DNA of 64,000 nt, from assembly GCF_016862315.1 (NCBI RefSeq), contig NZ_BOMS01000134.1:21856-85855 (forward strand). The letters are read 5' to 3'. This stretch comes from Actinoplanes palleronii (lineage in GTDB: Bacteria > Actinomycetota > Actinomycetes > Mycobacteriales > Micromonosporaceae). Each line of letters starts with the position of its first letter. Position 1 is the stretch's first letter. The translations under genes and the position numbers were made by a program. Under the pieces are notes generated by a model that made no database searches, was not told where the DNA came from, and was given only the letters and a program-made list of their open reading frames with translations. Below, one piece after another: positions 17,963 through 26,940 of this stretch.

Positions 17963-18823
17963 ATGACGATCGCGGGCAGCGGCAGCATCGATCTCGGCGG
18001 GAAGAGCGTGCACCGCCTCGGCTTCGGCGCCATGCGCATCACCGGGCCGGGCGTCTGGGGCCCGCCGCGGGACCACGACGAGGCGATCCGGGTGCTGCGG
18101 CGCGCCGTCGAGCTCGGGGTCACGTTCATCGACACCGCCGACTCGTACGGGCCGGACGTCTCCGAGGACCTGATCCGCGAGGCCCTGCACGACGGCAGCG
18201 GCTACGGCGACGTGGTGATCGCGACCAAGGGCGGCTTCACCCGGATCGGGCCGGACCGCTGGGTCGCGCTGGGCCGGCGGGAATACCTGCGCCAGTGCGT
18301 ACTGATGTCGCTGCGCCGCCTCGGCGTCGAGCAGATCGACCTGTGGCAGCTGCACCGCATCGACCCGAACACCCCGCGCGACGAGCAGTTCGGCGAGCTC
18401 AAGGCGTTCCTCGACGAGGGCCTGATCAATCAGGTCGGCCTCTCCGAGGTCAGCGTCGACGACGTACGGCAGGCGCAGGCCGCCGGGCTGCCGGTCGCGT
18501 CCGTGCAGAACCGCTACAACCTCGGTGACCGCCGTGCCGAGGACCTCGTCGACTTCTGCACCGAGCAGGGCATCGCGTTCATCCCGTGGGCCCCGGTCGA
18601 CGCCGGCGCCCTCGCGCGTCCGGGCGGCCCGCTCGACCAGGTCGCCGAAGCGCACCCGGGGGTCACCACCGGGCAGCTGGCCCTGGCCTGGCTGCTGCGG
18701 CGCTCGCCGGTGATCGTCCCGATCCCGGGCACGTCGTCGGTCGGCCACCTCGAGGAGAACCTGCTCGCCGCGGACGTGCAGCTCACCGACGACGAGTTCG
18801 CCACGCTGACCAAGGCGGTCTGA
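17963..18823 (+). CDS. aldo/keto reductase
   Basis: 286-aa (beta/alpha)8 NADPH-dependent oxidoreductase. The Asp-Tyr-Lys-His catalytic tetrad is visible in FIDTADSYGPD, IATKGGF and LWQLHRID, and the cofactor segment is VPIPGTSSVGHLEENL. The ATG at 17963 is the first residue of the conserved fold. It follows the receiver gene by 95 bp on the same strand and is followed by an unrelated short gene. Substrate unknown. Confidence 0.9.
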   Translation: MTIAGSGSIDLGGKSVHRLGFGAMRITGPGVWGPPRDHDEAIRVLRRAVELGVTFIDTADSYGPDVSEDLIREALHDGSGYGDVVIATKGGFTRIGPDRWVALGRREYLRQCVLMSLRRLGVEQIDLWQLHRIDPNTPRDEQFGELKAFLDEGLINQVGLSEVSVDDVRQAQAAGLPVASVQNRYNLGDRRAEDLVDFCTEQGIAFIPWAPVDAGALARPGGPLDQVAEAHPGVTTGQLALAWLLRRSPVIVPIPGTSSVGHLEENLLAADVQLTDDEFATLTKAV

Positions 18824-18911
18824 GGCGGAGCCCGCAGTCAGCCGATTGACGGATCGCGAACCCGTCGGCCGACGGCTGCGGGGCACTGCCGCGGTGGGCG
18901 AGGCTCTTCCC

Positions 18912-19232
18912 ATGACTTCCACCCGCAACTTCCTCTCCTACAAGTCGAGCGGCTCGATCCTGAGCGTCTATGCGAAGGACTCGGTGCTCTCGGTCGGGTC
19001 CATCGGGTCGATCCTGTCGATCGGGTCGTTCGGCTCGGTGCTGTCGGTCGGCTCGGCCGGCTCGTTCGCGTCGGTGCTGTCGGCCGGGTCGGCGGGGTCG
19101 GTGATGGCGATCGGCGCGTTCGCCTCGATGCTGACCGCCGGGTCGCTGGTCACCGCCGGACTGGCCGTCGCGGCCGTCGCCCTCGGCGTGCTGCTGGTCG
19201 CCCTGACACCCCGGCCCGGCTGGATCCGGTGA
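18912..19232 (+). CDS. Gly/Ser nonapeptide-repeat protein with C-terminal membrane helix
   Basis: 106-aa protein. After a short head (MTSTRNFLSYKSSGS) it is built from a near-perfect nine-residue repeat of the form S[VI]LS[VI]GS[IFA]G, repeated about five times up to residue 65, followed by a hydrophobic helix (LVTAGLAVAAVALGVLLVAL) and a short tail. The regular period suggests a small beta-solenoid or stacked-sheet structure anchored in the membrane. I know of no assigned function. The ATG at 18912 is preferred over 18846 because the repeat-bearing part starts just after it and GGCGAGG precedes it. Confidence 0.65.
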   Translation: MTSTRNFLSYKSSGSILSVYAKDSVLSVGSIGSILSIGSFGSVLSVGSAGSFASVLSAGSAGSVMAIGAFASMLTAGSLVTAGLAVAAVALGVLLVALTPRPGWIR

Positions 19233-19292
19233 CCGGCTCGCCTGGCTCGCCGGTCGCCTGACGCCCCAGGAGGGTGGATCCGGTGACCGGCT
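19221..19292. repeat. 18-bp direct repeat pair
   Basis: TGGATCCGGTGACCGGCT occurs at 19221-19238 (overlapping the stop of the repeat-protein gene) and again at 19275-19292, 54 bases apart, in the gap before the GGDEF-EAL gene. Confidence 0.8.
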
Positions 19293-19352
19293 GCAACCTG
19301 CTTGCACCGGGAAGCGGCCGAAACTCGCCGGTGATTGCTTCATGGTGGAGGC

Positions 19353-21632
19353 ATGGCACAACCAGGGGCTCGTCTTGCGCGGCTGTTGACGGTGGCCGTG
19401 TGGGGATCGGGCGCCCTGCTCGGTGTGATCGTGGTGCCGGGTGTGACCGGCTGGGGCACCGACCTCCAGGTGCGGACGATGAACGACCTGGTGTTCGCGC
19501 CGGTCACGCTGATGACCGCGGCGCTGGGCCTGAGGCTGGTGCTGAAGGGCGGCCTGCAGCCGAGCGAGCGCCGGGCCTGGCTCGTGCTGGAAGTGGCGTT
19601 CCTCCTGCAGGGCGTCGCCCGGATGACGTCGCTGGTCCGGGACTTCCTGCCGGGTATGCCGCCCTACCCGTCCGTTTCTGACTACCTGTACGTGCTGGCG
19701 ATCCCGTTCCTGGTGGCCGGGCTGGTGCTGCTGCCCGCCGCGCGCCGTAACCGGGCCGAGCGGGTCAAGCTGCTGATCGACTCGCTGATCATCGTGGCCG
19801 GCGCGTGCATGGCGCTGTGGTACCTGGAGATCGGGCCGATCCTGCAGACCCCGGGCGCCGATCCCGTGGTGATCGCGTTCTCGGCCACGGTGCCGGTCCT
19901 CGACCTGCTGGTGCTCTTCGCGCTGGTCACCCTGCTGCTGCGCCGCCCGAAGGCCGGGGTCGCGGTGGGACTGCTCGGCGCGGCGATGACGGTGAACGTG
20001 GTCGCCGACAGCACGTACACCATCGCGTACGTACAGTTCGGGGTGTACTTCCAGCCCGGCAGCTGGCCGTTCCTGCTGTGGGCGGCCGGTGCCTTCCTCG
20101 CGTTGCTCGCCGTGCACCATCGGCTGCGCCAGGACGGTGCGACCTCCGGTGAGCGGCGCAGTCGCGGTCGTTTCGGCTGGCTTCCGTACGGTGCGGTGGT
20201 GCTCGCCTACGCGCTGATCGCCTTCGTCGCGCGGGACCAGTCGATGTACCCGCTCGGCGGCATGATCCTCGGCGGCATCGTGATCACCAGCCTGGTGATC
20301 GTCCGGCAGATGTTCGCGCAGCGGGAGAACCGTCGCCTGGCCGTCACCGACCCGCTCACCGGGCTGTCCAACCGTGCCCTGATCGCCGAGCTGCTCAGCG
20401 AGATGCTCCGTCAGCCGCACCGCGACGACCGGCACAGCGCCGTGCTGCTGATCGACCTCGACCGCTTCAAGCCGATCAACGACGCGTACGGGCACGAGGC
20501 CGGTGACGCCGTGCTCAAAGCGGTCGCGGCGGCGCTGCGCGCGGTGATCCGGACCGGGGACACCGCGGGGCGGCTCGGCGGTGACGAGTTCGCCGTGCTG
20601 CTGCCCGGGATGCCGAGCCGGGAGGTCGCCGAGAGCATCGCGCAGCGGCTGGTCGAAGCCCTGCGCACGCCGGTGATCTTCGGCGATCTGCTGCTGGGCG
20701 TCGAGGCCAGCATCGGTGTCGCGTTCCTCGACGAGACCACCGCCGACACCGCGCAGCTGATCGCCCACGCCGACGCCGCCATGTACGCGGTCAAGCGCGC
20801 AGGCCGCGGCCACTACCGCGTCTACACCCCGGAGCTGGACACCCGCGCGCGCGACGCCGAGCTGCGCGACGCGGTGGAGAACGGCGAACTCGTCCTGCAC
20901 TTCCAGCCGGTGGTCAACCTGGTCGGCGGCGACGGCATCGCGGTCGAGGCGCTGGTGCGCTGGAACCATCCGGTCCGGGGCCTGCAGATGCCGGGCGCCT
21001 TCATCGAACTGGCCGAGGAGACCGGCGCGATCATCCCGATCGGCGAGTGGGTGCTGCGCGAGGCGTGCCGGCAGGCCGTCGGCTGGTCCACCCCGACCGG
21101 CGAGAAGGTGTGGCTGAGCGTCAACGTCTCGGCCCGCCAGGTCACCCAGGCCGGCCTGGTCGACACGATCCGCGAGGTGCTGGCCGAGACCGGGTTCCCG
21201 GCCGACCGGCTCGTGCTGGAACTGACCGAGAGCGTGATCCTGCAGCCCGACGAGCAGACCGTGGCACGGCTGAGCACGCTGCGCGAGATGGGCATCGGCA
21301 TCTCGGTCGACGACTTCGGCACCGGGTACGCGGCGCTGAGCTACCTGCGCACCCTGCCGGTCAGCATCCTGAAGATCGACCGCTCGTTCGTCGACGGCAT
21401 CGACACCGACCCGGACACCTACGCGGTGGCCGAGGCGCTGGTCCGGCTGGCCCGCGCGTACCGGCTGCACGTGGTGGCCGAGGGCATCGAGACCGCGGAG
21501 CAGGCCCGGTGCATGGCCGAGATGGGCTGCACCTACGGCCAGGGTTATCACTTCGCCCGCCCGATGTCCGGCCCGGCCCTGGCCGACCTGCTCGCCTCCG
21601 GCGGCGTCGGCAGTCAGATGGTCGCCCGCTGA
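19353..21632 (+). CDS. membrane GGDEF-EAL cyclic-di-GMP enzyme
   Basis: 759-aa protein with about nine hydrophobic segments (residues 1-320), a GGDEF diguanylate cyclase domain (LGGDEFAVLLPG near residue 408; DPLTGLSNR at its start) and an EAL phosphodiesterase domain (VEALVRWNHP near 530, DDFGTGYAALSYL near 652, VVAEGIET). Both active-site signatures are intact, so it may make and degrade cyclic di-GMP. The ATG at 19353 follows GTGGAGGC. The gene ends 8 bases before palindromic element copy 2. Confidence 0.93.
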   Translation: MAQPGARLARLLTVAVWGSGALLGVIVVPGVTGWGTDLQVRTMNDLVFAPVTLMTAALGLRLVLKGGLQPSERRAWLVLEVAFLLQGVARMTSLVRDFLPGMPPYPSVSDYLYVLAIPFLVAGLVLLPAARRNRAERVKLLIDSLIIVAGACMALWYLEIGPILQTPGADPVVIAFSATVPVLDLLVLFALVTLLLRRPKAGVAVGLLGAAMTVNVVADSTYTIAYVQFGVYFQPGSWPFLLWAAGAFLALLAVHHRLRQDGATSGERRSRGRFGWLPYGAVVLAYALIAFVARDQSMYPLGGMILGGIVITSLVIVRQMFAQRENRRLAVTDPLTGLSNRALIAELLSEMLRQPHRDDRHSAVLLIDLDRFKPINDAYGHEAGDAVLKAVAAALRAVIRTGDTAGRLGGDEFAVLLPGMPSREVAESIAQRLVEALRTPVIFGDLLLGVEASIGVAFLDETTADTAQLIAHADAAMYAVKRAGRGHYRVYTPELDTRARDAELRDAVENGELVLHFQPVVNLVGGDGIAVEALVRWNHPVRGLQMPGAFIELAEETGAIIPIGEWVLREACRQAVGWSTPTGEKVWLSVNVSARQVTQAGLVDTIREVLAETGFPADRLVLELTESVILQPDEQTVARLSTLREMGIGISVDDFGTGYAALSYLRTLPVSILKIDRSFVDGIDTDPDTYAVAEALVRLARAYRLHVVAEGIETAEQARCMAEMGCTYGQGYHFARPMSGPALADLLASGGVGSQMVAR

Positions 21633-21640
21633 CCGGTATT

Positions 21641-21695
21641 CGGCTGGCTTCCCGGGGTGTCTCCGCGCCCGCGAGACACCCCGGGAAGCCAGCCG
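21641..21695. repeat. palindromic element, copy 2 (between convergent genes)
   Basis: Perfect 23-base arms starting CGGCTGGCTTCCC with a nine-base centre. It fits exactly between the stop of the GGDEF-EAL gene (21632) and the stop of the convergent monooxygenase gene (21699), so it probably also works as a bidirectional terminator. Confidence 0.9.
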
Positions 21696-21698
21696 GGG

Positions 21699-22751
21699 TC
21701 AGGACGGGAGCAGGGCGGTGCCGAGGTTCTCGGCGGCGAGGTAGGGGTTGAGGTGGGGGTGGCGGGAGCCCACCGCGACGTCGCGCCAGTAGCGCTGCAG
21801 CGGGTTGCCGGCCGCGAAGCCGCTCGCGCCGTGCAGGTCGAGCATCAGGTCCACCGCTGACCGGCAGTCGCGGGCCGCGGAGGCCATGTCCATGGCGAGC
21901 CGGGCCGGTTCGGGCGACGCGGCGTCGACGGTCTCCGCCGCCCGGGCCACCGCGAGCATGGTGCTCCGGGCGCGGTCGACGAGGTGGGTCGCGTCGGCCA
22001 GCCACTGGCGGGCGCCGGGGGAGTCGCCCATCCGTGCGTACCCGGTCATGAACGGTTTCCGGTCCGAGGCGAACATCGCGGTGACCACGTCGAGCGCACC
22101 GGTCGCGGCGCCGACCACCGGGCCCAGGACGGTGAGCGCGTAGAGCAGTCGCTGTGCCGCCGCCGGCGGGGTGGCCGGTGCCACCCGCTCGGCCGGGACC
22201 AGCAGGTCCGTCGCGACCAGGGTGTGGCTGCCGGTGCCGCGCATGCCGGCCATCCGCCACGTCCGGTCGACGGTCAGATCCGCGACCGGGACCAGCATCA
22301 GCGAGTACGCGCCGTCGACCATCAGGGCCAGGCCCGCCCACGCGGCGTCCTCGCAGCCCGAGACGTTCGGCCAGCGTCCGGTGACCCGGACCCCCTCGGC
22401 GACGCGCTCGCCTCGACCGGCCGGGACACCGGAGCCGCAGGCCACCGCGTCCGGGTCGGCGTGGAACTCGGCAAGAACGGCGTCGGGGAAGGAGGCCGCC
22501 GTAAACGTCTTGCTGGTCGCGCAGGTGCCGGCGATCCAGGCCGTGGACGGACACGCCCGGGCCAGTGCGGCCAGGTGCACGGCGAGAGCTTCCGGGTTCG
22601 ACTCGGCTCCGCCGTACAACATCGGGGTGCGCAATGCGAAAGCACCAGCGGCGCCGGCGGCCTTCAAGCTCTCCGGTGCGAGGCGTTCCTGGTTCTCGGT
22701 CTGTTCCGCGTTGTCGCGGAGGATTCGGTACGTGGTGTCGGTGCTCGTCAC
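21699..22751 (-). CDS. acyl-CoA-dehydrogenase-fold flavin monooxygenase (DszC/HsaA type)
   Basis: 350-aa protein of the acyl-CoA dehydrogenase/flavin-dependent group-D monooxygenase superfamily. The N-terminal helical part contains LYGGAESNPEALAVHLAALARACPSTAW, the middle beta domain GRWPNVSGCEDAAWAG, and the C-terminus LHGASGFAAGNPLQRYWRD, typical of DszC/HsaA-like hydroxylases that need a partner flavin reductase. No reductase gene is adjacent. The start is GTG at 22751 (GTGACGAGCACC). It is divergent from the AraC gene at 22838, which is its likely regulator. Confidence 0.78.
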   Translation of the reverse strand: MTSTDTTYRILRDNAEQTENQERLAPESLKAAGAAGAFALRTPMLYGGAESNPEALAVHLAALARACPSTAWIAGTCATSKTFTAASFPDAVLAEFHADPDAVACGSGVPAGRGERVAEGVRVTGRWPNVSGCEDAAWAGLALMVDGAYSLMLVPVADLTVDRTWRMAGMRGTGSHTLVATDLLVPAERVAPATPPAAAQRLLYALTVLGPVVGAATGALDVVTAMFASDRKPFMTGYARMGDSPGARQWLADATHLVDRARSTMLAVARAAETVDAASPEPARLAMDMASAARDCRSAVDLMLDLHGASGFAAGNPLQRYWRDVAVGSRHPHLNPYLAAENLGTALLPS

Positions 22752-22837
22752 GGGAGAAAGTGCACCATCGGCGCGGGTGCCGCGACCATGCGTGCGCGGC
22801 CCGGGTCCATACGCGGATGTGCGGCTACCATCGCGCG

Positions 22838-23719
22838 GTGGACATGATCAGCGAGGTGATCGGCAGCGTCCGGGCCGGGAACGTCGGCGCTCGCCCGGTC
22901 CACGCGTCCGGGGCGTGGGGGATGCGGTACGACGCGTTCGCCGGCAGCGGCTTCCACATCCTGACGCGCGGGGACGCCTGGCTGATCACGCGGAACGAGG
23001 AGCCGGTCGCGCTCACCGCCGGTGACGTCGTGCTGAGCCCGTCCGGCGCGGCGCACGGGCTCAGCCACGCGCCGTGCGGATTCGGTGAGCTGCCGCCGGC
23101 GGTGATGGCCGTCGAGCCGCCCCCGGTCGAGCCGTCCGACGTGGAGTTCCTCTGCGGGGCGTACCGGTTGGACCGGGGCCGGGCGCACCACTACCTGCGG
23201 GCGATGCCCGACGTGGTCGCGGTGTCACCGGACTACGACCGGCATCCGGAGCTGCGCTCGCTGATCGGCCTGCTCGGCGCGGACACCGCCGCTGACCGGC
23301 CCGGCACCCGGGCGACCCGGTCGGCGCTGCTCGACCTGCTGCTGGTGCACGTGCTGCGGCTGTGGCTGGAGGACGAGGGCGGGGTGACCTGGCCGGCGCT
23401 CGACGATCCGGTGGTGTCGCCGGTGCTGCGGGAGATGCACGCCAGCCCGGAGAAACCGTGGACGGTGCAGCGGCTCAGTGCGAGCAGCGGGCTGTCGCGG
23501 ACCGCGTTCACCCGGCGGTTCACCGCTGTGGTGGGTGAACCGCCGATGACGTATCTGATGAACTGGCGGCTGGACCGCGGGGCGCGGTTGCTGCGGGAGA
23601 CGTCGTCGCCGCTGGCGACGATCGCCCGGCAGGTGGGCTATGCGACGGAGTTCGCGTTCGCCGGTGCCTTCCGGCGGGAGTACGGGGTGTCGCCCGGCCG
23701 GTTCCGCAAGTCGGTGTAG
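22838..23719 (+). CDS. AraC family regulator with N-terminal cupin
   Basis: 293-aa regulator. The N-terminal cupin sensor (cupin_6 type: LTRGDAWLITRNEE, LSPSGAAHGL) is followed by two helix-turn-helix motifs of the AraC C-terminus (WTVQRLSASSGLSRTAFTRR and LATIARQVGYATEFAFAGAF, ending REYGVSPGRF). The GTG at 22838 makes the N-terminus MDMISEVIGSVRAG, which matches the start of the second cupin-AraC protein in this window (MDLLSDVIG, at 38819). It is divergently placed to the flavin monooxygenase. Confidence 0.88.
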   Translation: MDMISEVIGSVRAGNVGARPVHASGAWGMRYDAFAGSGFHILTRGDAWLITRNEEPVALTAGDVVLSPSGAAHGLSHAPCGFGELPPAVMAVEPPPVEPSDVEFLCGAYRLDRGRAHHYLRAMPDVVAVSPDYDRHPELRSLIGLLGADTAADRPGTRATRSALLDLLLVHVLRLWLEDEGGVTWPALDDPVVSPVLREMHASPEKPWTVQRLSASSGLSRTAFTRRFTAVVGEPPMTYLMNWRLDRGARLLRETSSPLATIARQVGYATEFAFAGAFRREYGVSPGRFRKSV

Positions 23720-23780
23720 TCGGCTGGTTTTCAGGGGTGTCTCGGGATGGCTGAGACACCCCTGAAAACCAGCCGACTAC
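23716..23780. repeat. palindromic element, copy 3 (between convergent genes)
   Basis: Perfect 28-base arms beginning GTAGTCGGCTGG around a nine-base centre, the longest of the three copies. The left arm overlaps the TAG stop of the AraC gene. The right arm ends 11 bases before the stop of the convergent permease gene, so a bidirectional terminator role is likely. Confidence 0.92.
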
Positions 23781-23791
23781 CTGACGCCGGA

Positions 23792-25882
23792 TCAGGTTCG
23801 GGAGCGGCGTAGCAGCCAGACGAAATACGGCGCGCCGATCAGGGCCATCATCAGGCCGGCCGGGATCTGCGCCGGCGCGATGATCGTGCGGCCCAGCGTG
23901 TCGGCGGTGCAGACCAGCAGGCCCCCGAGCAGCATGGCGACCGGGATGATCCGCCCGTGCCGGACGCCGACCAGGCTGCGGGCCAGGTGCGGTGCGACCA
24001 GACCGACGAAGCCGACCACCCCGATCGCGATCACGCTCACCGCCGCGGCGACCGCCGCGACCGTCAGCAGGGTCAGGCGTGCGCCCTCCCGGCGTACCCC
24101 GAAGATCCGCGGGGTGTCCTCGTCGATGGCCAGCAGGTCGAGCTGGCGGCGCATGCCCAGCGCCGCCGGGATCGCGACCAGCAGCACCAGCGCGACCGGC
24201 AGCACGTCGGCGAAGGTGCGGCCGTACGTGGTGCCGGAGAGCCAGGTCAGGATCCGCGGGGTGTCCCACGGGTCGGCGCGCAGCAGCAGGAACGTGCTGA
24301 CGTTGCTGAGCGCGTACCCGCAGCCGATGCCGATCAGCAGGAACCGGTCCGGGAGCAGTCCGCCGCGCCACGCCAGCACGGTGATCAGCGCGAACGTGGC
24401 CAGACCCATCACGACGGCCAGGACGATCAGCGTGGGACGGCCGCCGGACAGCGCCGAGGTCACCACGATCACCGCGCCCAGCCCGGCGCCCGCGGTGATG
24501 CCGAGCACGCCCGGCTCCGCGAGGGGGTTGCGGACCGTGCCCTGCACCAGCGTGCCGGCCAGGGCGAGGGCCGCACCGGCGACGACGGCCGCGGCGACCC
24601 GCGGGGCCCGGTCGTCGAGCGCCCGGCCGATCAGGTCCGGCGCGGTGCCCTGCAGCCACAGCACGATGTCGCCGGTGCGCAGCCACAGGCTGCCGGCCAG
24701 CAGACCGGCCACCGTGGCGACGGCCAGCAGCGCGGCCACCACGATCAGCACGGTGGTGAACCGGCGGCGGGAGCGGACCGCGACGTACGCCCGGGGCGCC
24801 TCGCGCGCGGCGCCGGCGTCGCGCAGCCGCAGCGCCAGGATCACGATCACCACGGCGCCGAGCAGCGCGGTCGGGATGCCGGTGGGGATCGAGGCGGCCG
24901 CCTGCGCGCCGAGGATCGCCCGCAGCACCGCGTCCGCGAGGATGACCAGCAGTGCCCCGGCCAGTCCGCAGGCCGGGATCAGGAAGCGGTGCCGGGCCAG
25001 GGCGCCGATCCGGTGGGCGGCCAGGCGTACCGCGACCGGCGCCGCGAGCCCGACGAACGCGATCGGCCCGGCGAGCGTCACCGAGATGCTGGTCAGCAGC
25101 ACGGCGCAGAGCACCGCGACGACCCGGGTCGAGCGGACCGGCACACCGAGCGAGGCGGCCGCGTCGTCGCCGAGGCCGAGCACGTCGAGGCGGGTGGCCA
25201 GCAGCAGGGCGGCGCCGAGCGCGACCACGATGACCGGGGCGGCGCGCAGGGCGGCGTCGATGTTCAGTTGGGCGAGCGAGCCGCTGCCCCAGGCGTACAG
25301 GCCGGTGGTGCTCTCCTTGAACAGGATCAGCAGCATCGCGGTGGCCGCGTCGAGCGCCATCGCGACCGCCGAACCGGCCAGGATCAGCCGGGTCGAGCCG
25401 ATGCCCGAGGCGGTGCCGACCAGCCCGAGCACCAGGCCCGCGGCGAGCAGGCCACCGGCGCAGGCCACCGCGCCGGACGCCCAGAGCGGCACGGCGAGGC
25501 CGAACGCGGCGACCGCGCACAGCGCGAAGTAGGACCCGGCGGTGACGGCGAGGGTGTCCGGCGCGGCCAGCGCGTTGCGGGTGACCGACTGCAGCAGGGC
25601 CCCGGCAGCGCCGAGCGCCACCCCGACCGCGACCCCGGCCAGCACCCGCGGCAGCCGCGAGCCGGTCAGCACGTCCGCGACCGGTACGCCACCGACCTGC
25701 TCACGCGCCCCGAGCAGGTAACGCACCAGGTCGGTGAAGCCGATGCCGGAGGTGCCCTGGGTGATGTGCCACAGCCCGGCCACCACGACCGCGACGAGCA
25801 GGACGGCCAGCACGGCCGCCCCGCTCATCCCGCGACCGAGTCCCAGGCCGGGCAGTGCCGGCCGTACCCGGGTGTCGCTCAC
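23792..25882 (-). CDS. iron-siderophore ABC permease, fused FecC-FecD (FhuB-like)
   Basis: 696-aa membrane protein formed by two FecCD-type permease halves in tandem (about 1-345 and 346-696), together giving around 18-20 membrane helices. Both halves carry the family pattern PRVLAGVAVGVALGAAGALL / PRVAAAVVAGAALALAGTLV. Such a fusion replaces two separate permeases, as in FhuB. The GTG at 25882 overlaps the stop of the binding-protein gene (GTGA). It forms an importer with the adjacent lipoprotein and ATPase, for ferric siderophores by family and by the upstream iron box. Confidence 0.9.
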   Translation of the reverse strand: MSDTRVRPALPGLGLGRGMSGAAVLAVLLVAVVVAGLWHITQGTSGIGFTDLVRYLLGAREQVGGVPVADVLTGSRLPRVLAGVAVGVALGAAGALLQSVTRNALAAPDTLAVTAGSYFALCAVAAFGLAVPLWASGAVACAGGLLAAGLVLGLVGTASGIGSTRLILAGSAVAMALDAATAMLLILFKESTTGLYAWGSGSLAQLNIDAALRAAPVIVVALGAALLLATRLDVLGLGDDAAASLGVPVRSTRVVAVLCAVLLTSISVTLAGPIAFVGLAAPVAVRLAAHRIGALARHRFLIPACGLAGALLVILADAVLRAILGAQAAASIPTGIPTALLGAVVIVILALRLRDAGAAREAPRAYVAVRSRRRFTTVLIVVAALLAVATVAGLLAGSLWLRTGDIVLWLQGTAPDLIGRALDDRAPRVAAAVVAGAALALAGTLVQGTVRNPLAEPGVLGITAGAGLGAVIVVTSALSGGRPTLIVLAVVMGLATFALITVLAWRGGLLPDRFLLIGIGCGYALSNVSTFLLLRADPWDTPRILTWLSGTTYGRTFADVLPVALVLLVAIPAALGMRRQLDLLAIDEDTPRIFGVRREGARLTLLTVAAVAAAVSVIAIGVVGFVGLVAPHLARSLVGVRHGRIIPVAMLLGGLLVCTADTLGRTIIAPAQIPAGLMMALIGAPYFVWLLRRSRT

Positions 25883-26940
25883 GCCGTGGTCAGGATCTTC
25901 ACGTAGGCGTCGATGGCCTGCTCGTTGGAGAGCGGGCCGCCGGCGCCCCAGACACCCGCCGGGAACGCGTACGCACGGTTCTCCTTGACCGACGGCAGCG
26001 CCGACCAGATCGGGCTCTTGCGCAGTTCCTTGACGTAGCTGTCCGCGGTGTCGTCGTCGGAGTAGAACAGGGTGGCACTGCCGACGGCGGTGAGGCCCTC
26101 GATGTCGGTCTGCGCGAGACCGTACGCCGGGTCGACGCCGCCGCTGCCGTACGTCTTGTTGATCGCGTCGGTCCAGGCCGGTACCAGGCCGAGCTGCTCG
26201 CCGAGCTCGGTGAACAGCGCGCCCTTGCCGTACGGGCGGATGACGACGTTGCCGCCCTCGATCCAGCCGTCGAAGAACAGGAAGTCCTTCGCGGTGACGT
26301 TCGCGGCCGCGACCGTGGTCTTCGCCTCGGCGAGGTGCGTGTCGAACTGGCTCAGCACCTTCTCGGCGCGCTCGGTACGGCCGGTGGCCGTACCGATCAT
26401 CGAGAAGACCTTCTTCATGTTCGCGATCTGGCCGGTGGCGTCGGCGCCCACGGTGGCCAGCACCGGCACGCCGCGCTTCTCCAGCTTGGTGATCAGCTCG
26501 TCGTCGGCCTTGAACGCCTCCACGATGATCAGATCGGGGTTCGTCGCGTAGAGCGCGTCGAGGTCGGGCTGGCCGCGCTCGCCGGTGTCGACGACGCCCG
26601 CGGGCAGCGTCTCGGCCTTGACGTAGGTGGCGTAGCCCTTGGCGTCGGCGACCGCGACCGGGTTGAGGCAGAGCGTGATCAGGTCCTCGGTCTGCTGCCA
26701 CTCCAGCACGGCGACCCGCTGCGCCGGCTTGGCCAGCTCCACCGTGCGGCCGACGCCGTCGGTGATCGACACCGGGCCGGTCGCGGTCGTCGTGGTGTCG
26801 TTGGCGCAGGTCTGCGACGTGGGGGCGGCCGAGCCGGCGGCGGCGGGCTCGTCCACCTTCGTGGTGCCGCAGGCGCTGAGCGCCACGGCGACCGCGGCGA
26901 GGGCCGCCGTGGTGATCGCGAGGCGGTTGACAAGGATCAT
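25879..26940 (-). CDS. siderophore-binding lipoprotein of ABC importer (FepB/FecB-like)
   Basis: 353-aa periplasmic-type binding protein (TroA/FecB fold) for ferric siderophores. The N-terminus has a lipoprotein signal with lipobox LSAC (Cys 24), and GVGRTVELAKPAQRVAVLEW opens the fold. VVIRPYGKGALFTELGEQLGL and an ALPSVKENRAYAFPAGVWG segment near the end are characteristic. It is anchored outside the membrane. The ATG overlaps the ATPase stop (ATGA), and GGAG stands about ten bases upstream. Confidence 0.9.
   Translation of the reverse strand: MILVNRLAITTAALAAVAVALSACGTTKVDEPAAAGSAAPTSQTCANDTTTTATGPVSITDGVGRTVELAKPAQRVAVLEWQQTEDLITLCLNPVAVADAKGYATYVKAETLPAGVVDTGERGQPDLDALYATNPDLIIVEAFKADDELITKLEKRGVPVLATVGADATGQIANMKKVFSMIGTATGRTERAEKVLSQFDTHLAEAKTTVAAANVTAKDFLFFDGWIEGGNVVIRPYGKGALFTELGEQLGLVPAWTDAINKTYGSGGVDPAYGLAQTDIEGLTAVGSATLFYSDDDTADSYVKELRKSPIWSALPSVKENRAYAFPAGVWGAGGPLSNEQAIDAYVKILTTA

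Noticed and set aside
18783..21551. 922-aa minus-strand open frame opposite the GGDEF-EAL gene
   Set aside because: Low-complexity His/Arg/Gln-rich translation, a shadow of the GC-rich coding strand; the plus frame has clear domains.
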